From positions 86,996,569 to 87,060,568 of the forward strand of contig NC_067195.1 in the NCBI RefSeq assembly GCF_000699445.3: a stretch of DNA of 64,000 bases, read 5' to 3'. The notes under the pieces are model-generated. The model was not told the DNA's origin. It worked only from the letters and a program-made list of their open reading frames with translations, and made no database searches. Position numbers and translations under genes: made by a program. Below, in pieces: positions 49,201-61,200 of the stretch (its first letter is position 1; each line of letters begins with the position of its first letter). This stretch comes from Schistosoma haematobium. Lineage: Eukaryota > Platyhelminthes > Trematoda > Strigeidida > Schistosomatidae.

Positions 49201-52200
49201 TTCTTCAGGATTGAGTTAACATATGCAAATATCCTAAATACTACTGGAAAATTCTTCAAAGAAACCATATTTATCCGATCTGAACTTTTTTTATTAAACG
49301 TCATGCATAAAATGTTATCGATTCTATTCGTTCACTCATCCTGTTATTGGAATTTAACATTTCGTAAAGATCATTTTCAAAGCTGTACAGTTTTAAAAAT
49401 GTATTCGCCGAAAACAGAAAGTCTTCATTGAATTAATCATTCTGATTGATTACGTACAAGGTTGTGAAGATTATGAAGTTATTAATTGAGATCATGAACT
49501 GACTGATGCTAGATCACTAGTGAAAACCTAGAAGCACTGGATGGCCGTTTCATCCTATTGTAGGACTCGTCATCAGTGCTCATCCACGATCCTATTCACA
49601 GGATTCAAACACAGGGCTTTCAGTCTCCCGCACGGACGCTTAACTTCTAGATCACTGAGTCGGCATCCAACAATTTTAATGTATAACCTCAATTAACCCA
49701 TGAAATTGCGCTATCATCTTCCATCGTATTAAGATAGATATCTGTCTTTACGTGAAACGGATTAGCTCCGTTGATCATAGCTTCTTACTAGAACTTCGAG
49801 AATTCCAGGTTTTCAATAGTGGTCTAACATCAATCGGTTTATGTTCTCAATCAATAACTTAAATGCTTTTCCGGCGAGACTGTAATTTATGGACGAACCA
49901 ATCAGAAGTGTATTAGAGATTTCAAGGTTACGGCGCCAACTTCAGTGCTTAATGCTAACGTACGATCGGTTCACAGGCAATTTTGTACAAAATGTGATAA
50001 TTGACCGGCTATAACAAATCAAACGGCGAGAATATAATTTGTGGACGAATCAATCAGGTACAAGATAATAGATTTCGGGTTTTAACGCGAAAGCCTTTCA
50101 TCCATTTGGCTACATAAATTTCTGGCATTATAGCTGGTGTCAGTTCGTGATGAAAACCCCATATATAATTCCTAACTAAGGAAAGTATGACAATTATTGC
50201 GAACTGGATAATAAAAGCACCAGTAACACTGGCTGCAGCCAGGCACTACAATATATACGGATGTTTGGAGAGCGTACAGACTCCTACATAGTCTTGGTTA
50301 TGTGCATTGTGTCGTTATCCACAAGTAGCATTTTGTGCACTCAACAACCGGAGTACACTCAAACAATATTGAAGCTATATGTTCGAAGCTGAAAGAGTTT
50401 TTGAGACTTTATCATGGCTACAAAGGTCAACTATTCTGTAGGCGTATGGATGATTCCCACTACTGTAGTCATTACGATTTTAGAACCTCTTAACCTGTTT
50501 CTAACGTTGACAAGTTTTTGAATCACGTATAAGAAGTGTATCCACTTTATTTTGTATAACATATTTTTATTCTATATTGACTGTTTGCTGATTGGCTAAT
50601 ATTCCTAAAGGCCACTTAAGAGTCGTTCAAAGGTCGTCCATAAATTAGAGTCACGCCGCTTTTCCTAAGATTTATCTCAATATTTTCCAAGTTTAATCCT
50701 ACACAGATGATCGTATCTATATATATATCCACTTCTAAATCGTTTTATATTAAGATAAAATAGCTTGTTGTTTGTTTGTTTTGTTTTGTAATTCTCTAAT
50801 CAAACCAATTACTTGATGTAAACTACAAAACTTATTCAAACAAAGAAGAATAAGAACAAGGAGAAGACCGAGAAGAAGAAGAAGAAGAAGAAGAAGACAT
50901 TTGTCTTATTTAGACATGATTAATTGATGAATAAGAGACCTTCAATTCTATGGTATATTCTTGGTACAAATTGTAGTTGACATATTTTATTAATATTTAT
51001 TAGAATTAAGGTCATTAAGCCAATACAAGCCAATATAAAGTAATACAAGTCAATATCTAATTCAATTTAGATAATTCCCATCTATTCATATAAGACATAT
51101 AGAACATTGAGCATTATTAGTCATGAGATATGCCGAAAAAGGAGTTCAATTTTGTTCTCTTGTTGTTTAAGGTTAAAACAATATAATTAATAATTTATGA
51201 ATAAACAAATTTTAGCAATAGGGGTGTGTGTGTGTGTGCGTGTGTGTGTACATGATTAGATCAAATAGAGTTTTGTCTTTAGGGGGGGGGGAAAAAAGAT
51301 AATATATATCAGTTAATTATCACCGTTGTTTGGTAACAAGTAAAGAAACTGGAGTTAAATGTATTTTAAAGAATTTGTAAGATAGTGACTATGATTAGAT
51401 AATTTACTAAATGCTCTGATATGACTGACGGTAGGATAGATCCGTTCTCCTTCTCAAAATGTTCTCATATAGCTATGCTTATAAAGCCAATGCAAGGGAA
51501 GTTCTACTCATGAACTTCTCGTGGAATTACTATTGTTTACGAAATTGAGAGAACAAAAAGTGAATGTCTAACACTTTAACCGGTTTGGTGGATATAGAGG
51601 ATCCATGTAAAGGATTTGGGAAACCCTGATTCCAAACCATTAATGTACATCAGCTCTAGGATCCTGAAGGAACAAATGGCGTATAAACCAATTATTAGTG
51701 ACCGGCTACACATGGGATTAGATCTTCTTACGTTGTTCCATTATCTTGTGAATCAGACCTTTAGGTCGAAGTCTTGGGATGTCAACCACCCCCTCGGAAT
51801 TCATAAGGCTGTTAAAAGTTGTTCATTTATTGTTTTTTTTACAGTGATTTTCTCAGTAAATTTCCCTATACTTTTTAAAGAAACACTTCAGTTATACTCA
51901 GAATTCTTATGTTTCCATTCAAGTCAATGAGATTTTCATTCAAGCATCTATGTTTGTCAATTTGTTAGAACTTCAGAACTCACTTGGTAAATACCTTATT
52001 TTTGTAATTTTATTTTGAAAATTTAAATTTCTTGTTTTGACGCCAAAAGCACCCATTTTCACTTTCATGCCACATTTCCCGCTTAAGAGAATTTTAAATA
52101 TGATTGGTTCGTTGTCTCTTTTAATATATTTATTTTGTAATATTTCTTAAAGACATTTTTATACTGTATATAAATGGTTGAGCTTTTGATGGAGTTTTTG

Positions 52201-55200
52201 TTCTCTGAGCTGGATGGTTTGGTCGTGGAGCTTTCATCGTTCTTCTGAATGACATCATCAGCACAAACTTCTACCTGAGCTACAAATCTTCTCCACTATG
52301 GTTGGGTTTTGCTTGTTGTTGTTGTTCGTGCTTTTGGCTGGTTATGGAATACATCCCCTCTTCTGAAGTTGAACTTCCCCCTTTTAGTTAGCGGATATGA
52401 AACGTTTATATCACTGAAGAATACTGTGTATTATAAACTAATGTCAATTGAGATTAACTCAATTCAAACTGAAATAACTATTTATTAGCTAATAAAAGTA
52501 GGGAATATGGAACATTCAACAGATTGGTAGTTTTATATTCAACGTGAAACTTGTTCAGTTCAAGGTACTCGTTGGTAAAATATTTTGTGAAAGAGATTGA
52601 TATGTGAACGGGAATGATAATCATTGATTGTTATTGGATTGTTGTCGATTTTTAGTGTGGAAATATATTTACATTATAGTCATGCTAATCATCTGTTCTT
52701 GATCTGAGTTGTATTGAAGTCCTGTAGAATAGACACTGGGAGGAAGTGAGAATCTAGTGTAGATATTCGTCTATGGTAAATTAACGTCCCATTTGTGTAG
52801 AAGAAGAAAACCAACTGTTATCCAATGGTTCTTTAGAGAATATAAGATTGTGGTATACTTTGTTATTTCGCCGACATTTAAACTATTCATATGTACAGAA
52901 GGGGTTTTCTTGGAGATTATATTAATTTTAATAGTTGAGATCATGATTCAATTGAACTTAGACCACCATGAAAAACCTGAAAGGACTGGACGGCCATTTC
53001 ATCCAATTGTGGGACTCCTTAACAGTGCGCATCCACGAGACTGATAAGTCTTAGGTTCAAATCTCACGAGGCGAGATCATGAATGCGCACTGTTAGGGAG
53101 GAGTCCCATAGTAGGACGAAACAGTCGTCCAATGTTTCAGTGTATTAAATAAACAATTCATGATTAATAATAAATAAATAACTTACACCACTAGTCCAAT
53201 TAGTTGGAGTAGTTTTACCTTGGTCAATATCATTTAATAATCTTGGTATCCAACCATAATAAATACCATTTTTTAAATCAGTTTGACCAACACTATACCA
53301 TACACATGCTAACCAATGAGCCAATAAAACAAAACCAGATATCATTAATAATAAACTAGCTGCCATATATTCCAAATATTGATCTAATTTACGTGTAACA
53401 CGACCAATACGTAATAAACGTACAACTTTTAATGCACCAAATAAGGAACTAATTGTACTCTGTATATTTCAATGAATAAAGAAATAAAAGAAAAAGAAAT
53501 CGTTGTTGTGAAGGGAAAACATGTTGAAAGTAAATTCATAATTCTACCAGGAAACCACCCTCTGAGGCTACTGCCGGTTCCAAGCTCGGAGTATGGAGTT
53601 AGTGACCCCATTCCGTAGAAAAATAACTCGCTAAAAAAACGATAACCAGAAGAAAATAATTCAAATCATTTAAATTGTGCATTGAGAGTTAGATTGTATT
53701 GACCTACTTTTATCAAGAGAACGCGATTAGTGTAATGGAGACAATTATTATTATAACCAATTGTATCAATGAATCTTTTACTGTGCTCGTTTGTTTAACT
53801 GTACCAAAACACATTCATTCTTCCGTTGATTGTGACCTTGCACGAATTCGATTACGCTCAGTAACCACACTTGTAACCTGGCACGATTTTGGTATTTTTT
53901 TGATATTACGAGATCGTCAACAAATATATCTCGCTACAACGTTTAATCGCCTTCTGATATTTGGTACGCAACATTCATGTAGTGGTGATCATATTCAACC
54001 GCGACTGTACGCCATCCTACAAGATGATCTTTATTAAGAAGAGTTATGACGCCTCATTGGTGAGAACCAAGTTTTTTTCGGAAATCAAGACATTGATGTC
54101 CCTTCTGACAACCAGATCAACCATTAATTTAGGTATATATGAAAATCATAGTGATTTATGTTATTAGAACTAACTAAAGTTAAATATGAGGTGTACTTTT
54201 TAATATGCTTCACAAATACACACTCATGTTACTGGTCGGATAGAAATGGTTGCGATATATATATGTGTGTGTGGGTGTGTGTATTTGGATAGCTTACTGC
54301 ATGCTAGTGATAATGTGGTAGCAAAGACCTATCTAGGTTTAATAAAAGCTAAGGTAAAATATGTTAATTTAGAGAATCTTTGACATAGTAGTGAAACCTA
54401 ATTTAGTTACTAACATTTGAATGGATAATGCATTTATTCAAACAATCTAGCTCTAAGCTTACACATTTCAGTTTTTCTGAGATAAAGTTATTTTCAGAAG
54501 AGGTTTGTGGAGATTTTAGAAATTTTCACAGATTGAAATCATGAGTCAGTTGAAGCTAGACCACCATGGAAAACCTGGAGACACTGGACGGCCGTCCCGT
54601 CTCAATATGGGACTCCTCAGCAGTGCGCATCCACGACCCCGCACCCCGCGGGATTCAGACGCAGGACCTACTGGCTTCGCGCGCGAGCACTTAACCATTA
54701 GACCACTGAGCCGGCGTCCAACGGTGCTAATGTCCATTGTCTTCAGTGAGCTGATATCTCACAACAGACCTGGTTGAACTCCACTGGTAACGGCTTCCCA
54801 CTAGAACTCCAGGAGTATCTCTTTAAGTCAGTCACTAGTGAGCAGATGATTATTATCAGAAGAGGTTTGTGCAGATTTGACTCTAAATCAGAAAATGTAA
54901 GAAAAAAAAATGGTGGCCATTTTATACTGTGATGTTTTTCAATCTAGAATCGATCAGTAGGATCACAATAATCTTGCTTAATGGAGTGCAGTCCTAAAGA
55001 TGTATCTTCAGATTATATATGATTCTTCTTAATGTTATAGATAATCATTATTACTTCCTTCATCTCTGTCTATTTTATAAATACCTTAGTTACTATTTTC
55101 TAAGACTAAGTTTCTTTTCAACTATGAAGCATATCATGTTGCTGTGTTAGACCAAACATCATGTATGTATGTATGGATGAGTAGGTGGGTGGTTGGTTAA

Positions 55201-58200
55201 GAGAGAGTTTATGCATTAGATAATGACTATTATTAAACGATAAAATTTGCTCATAACAACCGATATCCTTTATAATGAAGAAACAAGAACATATTTTACA
55301 AATGGTGCAATAGTTTTCATATTGTATTTAATGCATTATAGTAACAAGAAGAAAGTTAATAGAATGAATCAATTCAATACAGTGATTATTACTATAATAC
55401 TTATAATATTACAACTGATATAATTATTACATAACAAAGGTATTTTCTTTATATTAATCTAAAATGTGTTGAACAATTTATGATTGTAGTAAGGACAGGG
55501 ACAGTCAGAACTATCTCTCCAATCGCTTTCGCATGGCCACGTTCATACAACCATTATCAGGGAACTCCTACTCACTACCTTCTCGTAGAATTACTGTTGT
55601 TTAAAAAATTGAGAGGACGAAAAGTGAGTGTCCGACGACTTAACCGACTTGATGGACAGGGAGAATTCACTTCGTGGAGTTGGAATACCCTGATTCCAAA
55701 CCAGTGATACACATGGGCTTCAGGATCCTTAGGGAAAACATTGCATATAAACCAATCGTTGGTGACCGGCTATCATAGGACTGTATCTCCTTATGTTACT
55801 CCACTGCCTTATGGATGAGACTTTTAGGTCAAAGGTTCGGAATTTGGCCCTCTAAGAAAACCACCAGCTTCGGTTTGGGTTCCCAATTGGTATCACATCC
55901 TACACACAAATCAAGTGACTCATATGGCACATATCGATCAATCAATAAAGATACACACATATTGATATATATATATATATATATATATATACATTGATTT
56001 CAATCAACTTACTTGTGTTGCCTCCGGTTGAAATGCATTAAATACATCATATGGTAAACATGATAATACATCTACAATAAACCATCCTTTTAAATAATTA
56101 ATTCGTATAATAGTAGCATCTGATATAACTTCACCATTTGGTCCAACAAATGTTGTATGAAAATTTAATACAATGTCTATAAAAAATATTACATCAACAA
56201 TACTGTCGACAACTAATAAACTAACATCATCCATTGTTTTACTTTTAAATGCTGCATTAAATGGTACCATTACTGCTGTATAACCAGTTAAAAATAATAT
56301 TAACCAATCCCATGTTGTTTTAAATGCCACATAATGTAATATAATATGTGGTGGAGTTTTTGGTGCTTCTTGTTTATATTGTGGAACTAAATCCAACCAT
56401 GATGAAGTTGACTATAATTGGGAGAGGGGGAGGAGGAGGAGGGGAACACAATATTGAAGAAGAAGAAAAGAGAAAGGGGAGATTAAGTTTTGTAAAATTA
56501 TTGCATAATTTAAAATGAATCATTTATGGAGAAAATAGTAGAATAATACATAAATCCACCGGGAACCCACCTTCTAAGGCTACTGTCGGTCACAAATCTA
56601 GATAAAGGAAGGAGGTTGGGCATGGGATGAGTGACCCCATCACGTAGAAAAATAACTTGCTAAAAAACCGTAACCAGAAAAAAATAATTCAAATCATATA
56701 AATTGTGCCCTGAGAGTTTAAAAAGATCTTTATTTAGAAGAGCCATGATGCCTCATGATGAAAGCCGACTTCCTTCGAAAGTCACGACACTGATGCCCCT
56801 TCTGACAACTAGATCAACCATTAATTTAGATACTTGGAATACGCGTACAATATGGGAAACCGAGTGAGTTTTCCAAATTGTTACAGATTATTACATAGAC
56901 TGATAGTGAGGTAAATGTGTAATATCGCTAATAGGACTGATAGAAGTTAAGTATGTAATCTGGTAAAAATTAGATTTGTTGTTTAAAGATTAACCGCTCA
57001 AAGTGAAATTGAAAAATTCCGTGTTTACTCCTTTGTGCGGTTATTACTGAGCGCTGTTGATGAGTAACATCCTAATGTGAATAATTTGTAGTGTTAGTTA
57101 CTATGTTAAGTCCATATAGCTTATTCTAGCTTCTGAACAGGCCAATTTATCTATTCTTCTAGAGTCACGTTATGTCCTTGTTAACTGTTCGCTTATCAGC
57201 CTTGACTGTTATTATGTAAACGTATATGTGTACCATTCTTATCCCATTCATCCCAAGTCTGTAACTATAAATGTTAATTAACGCTTGATGAAATCGAGTT
57301 GGCTCACACACCTTCTCCAACGTGCATCATTTCTCTCTACTCTCTTCTATTCGCTACGTTCCTGTGATTGTCTGTCCAAATCAATAAGTGAACAAAATAT
57401 ATGTATTCGGAATTCATTCTTGTATTTGACTTATTTAATTCGATTACTCCCCAACGCAAGTTAAGTCGATAGTATCTATACAAGGATTGACGACATGTAC
57501 GATCTAACTGGAGTCAGATAAGGGGCCGCTAATAAACTATCCATTACTTCTTGCTTTTCAATAGTTAATATGTCACAAACAAGATAATCAAATGCATGGA
57601 ACAGATTCCACTACTACCCACTATTCAATAAATTATATGAATTAGGTTTGGCTGTGTAACAGAATTTAAGGTACACTTACAAATGAATAATCGCTAAGTG
57701 GTGATCAATGTCAAGTATGTCAGCACTTTCTGAGTGCAGATCAAATCCTATCAATCAAATTGCAATGTGGCCAACAATCTAGGTGACTCGACATTGAGTG
57801 CATTATGTTGAGATAAGATGATGGTTGGAGGTAGTCAACAGGAAACGTTAGACCTAGGTTTCGTGCTACTTGCACTCGTCAGCAAGGTGTACCTGTAATT
57901 ATGAGGGAACTGATACTCCCTTATAGATTGGATCCCTACCACCACTTAACACGAAACTTAAGTCCAGGTTTTCCTGTTGACTACCTCCAACCACCATCTT
58001 TTAAATACATTATAGTTGGTCGCTAGTTAACATGTTAATAACACCACTCCACCACAAAATATCATATTTTAAAACAAAAGTGTTCCAGTTAATGAATGGA
58101 TGGAAGTTTACCTCATTGAAGTATATGTGACTGATAAGTACGAACATTTTTTTAAAGATATAAATAAACAAACGTTACAAAATCAAACTGAAGTCTTTAT

Positions 58201-61200
58201 CATTAATGAAATATACACATAATAACTATATTCTGATACACTTAAGGACAATGTTGTTCAAAAATTATGTTCATAATTTATCTCAATAAAGAACAGTATT
58301 GAATGTACTAATCATTATTTTGATCGAGTTTTGTTCTTTCAGCTAGATGGTATGGTTGTGCCGAACGACAATATCATCAATACAAACTTCAGGTAGAAGT
58401 GAAGTGTTCGAATTCCTTTACATACGGCTCACAGTTTGTCCTGCAAACTCCGATGTTGATTGGTTCTTGTTGACCTTGAACCTGTCATGACAAGCTGTGA
58501 ACCATATATATAGAGAGCTTCGAACATTACACTTCTACCTGAAGTTTGTACTAATGATGATGTCGTTCAGAAGAACGATGAAAGCTCCATGACTAAAGCA
58601 TGCAACTTAGAGAACAAAATTCCATTAAAATCATCCATCTGAGCTACAAATCTTCCCCACCACGACCATTATCACCACCACCACCACTAATCACTATATT
58701 TTTATAGTCAAACCAGTTAGCTGAACATTTTCCCATTTTTTTCTAATTACAATACAACAATTCAATGTTCAATTCACTGGAAAAGTTCAAGTTCTCCCCG
58801 CCCCCAATCCACCATTTTGATGAAAAAACTATTGAAGGACACAATTAACCTGGTAAAATATAATCATAAATGTTTCCTCTTGTTTATTATATTTAGTGAG
58901 TAAACATGAAAGTGTTAAGAGAGTAGTGAGTATCTGCATGTGATGTAAAGAAAAATGGTAGTTAAATAAATAAAATCCTTAATTACGTTACCATGACGAC
59001 AAGAGTAAGTATTCATTCAAAGTTATATTTACCCGGAAGTTCCTTAAATGGCATTATATCTATTAACATTGCATCATAATGTACTTATATTATGCTTAGT
59101 TAAGTATTATTGACACATATTAAAGTATGTTCATTTGTAAAATAACATGTTTTCCTGAAATGTATAACAATCATAACTTTATCGAAAAGGAGATTTTGTG
59201 AAGATTGTAGTAATTTAATAGTTGAATTCAGCAGCCTCAGCAGCAGTAGGTCTCAATATTCACAAAGGGAAAAGCAAGATTATCCGATACAACACAAAAT
59301 GCACCAATCCAATCACAATTGACGGAGAAGATTTGGAAGATGTAAAAACCTTTACGTATTTGGGCAGCATCATTGATGAACAGGGTGGATCTGATGCAGA
59401 TGTGAAGGTGCGGGTCGGAAAGGCAAGAGCAGCATATTTACAAATGAAGAACATCTGGAACTCAAAGCAACTGTCAACCAACACCAAGGTCAGAATTTTC
59501 AATACAAATGTCAACACAGTTCTACTGTATGGGGCAGAAACCTGGATTACCACGAAAGTCATCATCCAGAAAATACAGGTGTTTATTTACAATTGCCTAC
59601 GCAAAATACTTCGAATCCGTTGGCCGGACACTATTAGCAACAACCTATTGTGGGAGAGAACAAACAAGATCTTAGCGAAGGAAGAAATCAGGAAGAAGTG
59701 CTGGAAGTGGATAGGACACATATTGAGGAAAGCACCCAACTGCGTCGCAAGACAAGCCCTCACATGGAATCCTTAAGGCCAAAGGAGGAGAGGAAGACCA
59801 AAGAACACATTACGCCGAGAAATAGAGATAGACATGAGAAAAATGAACAAGAATTGGATGGAACTAGAAAAGAAGGCCCAGGACAGAATGTGTTGGGGAA
59901 TGCTGGTCAGCGGCCTATGCTCCATTGGGAGTAACAGGCGTAAGTAATTCATGAGTCGATTAAAGCTAAACTATTATGGAAAACCTGAAAGTACTGAACG
60001 GCCGTTTTGTCCTAGTATGGGACTTCTCAACAGCGATCTAGAGATTACATACTCGCACGTGAGACGGAAGGTCCTGGTTTCGAATCTTGCGAGTGGGATT
60101 GTGGATAAGCATCAAAGAGGAGTCCCATACTAAGACGGAATGGCCGTCCAGTACTTTCAGGTTTTCCGTAGTGGTCTATCTTTAATCGATCCATGAATTC
60201 AACTATTGTTTTTCAAACAAAATTTCTAAATTATATTTCTGGTATTATATGTACTTTAAAGTTATTTTACTGTGTATAGAGGAAAAAATGGGTTGCTGAA
60301 AAGAACAATCGAATCAAGGTTCAAGGCAATACGCACAGTATGCATATACGCCAATAACAGATTGATCAATCGCAGTCCCAAACATCAATTAGTAGAATCA
60401 AGTAAACAATACCAAGTGAATTTAACCTTCACCACATTGCACAACGAAGCAGCTATCAGGACTCAGTAGCTGATGAAGCGAATAGTATTGGGTTCAAGTC
60501 CCAGAATGAACACCAACTCTAAGATACATGTACATTCGGCTGACGAATCTCAAATAGAAAGAAACGCGCGTCCTGAATACCACTGTTGTATGAATTAAAT
60601 TTTCATCACATTCGTACATTAGCTAGAGGACTGTTTTAGAAAACGAAGTGGGATTTGGTAGAATATATACTAGATTAAAACAGTTAGTTGAATGAGATAT
60701 TGACAACTGATTGATAACTAAGTAATCACAACGTAATATTTGTCTAGTTGTCCTTACTGCTACACGGTTTATATCTACCAAGTTGCATTATGGTCATTAG
60801 TATAAGTGACTCAATATCGCTTACACAATATTGAGATGTGATCAGCAAGAAGCCCTATTTTTTGCCGGTTGACAAAAGTTCTGAAAGTGTGGGTTGAATA
60901 TTGATGTTACTTCTGGTGCCTATGAGATTTTAACCCGATTCATCTGGCTCTACATTCTGAGACATCATCAATAAAGCTTTTAATTGATATGACATTGGTC
61001 AGTACTCAGTTATCAATCAGTTGTAAATATTGCAATCTTACAGGAGATATATGGTAAAATATCAGACTTAAAAGCTGGGCGACATTGGTTCAAATCGTAC
61101 AGAGAGCAACAATTCTCACAATATTTAAGATACGTCTCGATGATTGATATCAACTAAAACGAAAAATAGTTGGAGGGTTTCCTACTAAATATCCTCAAAC

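Noticed and set aside
51616..51930. 104-residue open frame as a gene
   Set aside because: Most of it runs through an R520 repeat; the same words occur out of frame in other copies.
1450..54740. tRNA-like segments with A and B boxes (for example GGTTCGAATCC) as true tRNA genes
   Set aside because: They lack a complete cloverleaf and anticodon arm, are followed by ribozyme and repeat body sequence, and recur as family members. They are SINE heads.
59222..59776. 184-residue open frame as a host gene
   Set aside because: Same RTE-B LINE sequence as 42043-42657, inserted in a SINE.
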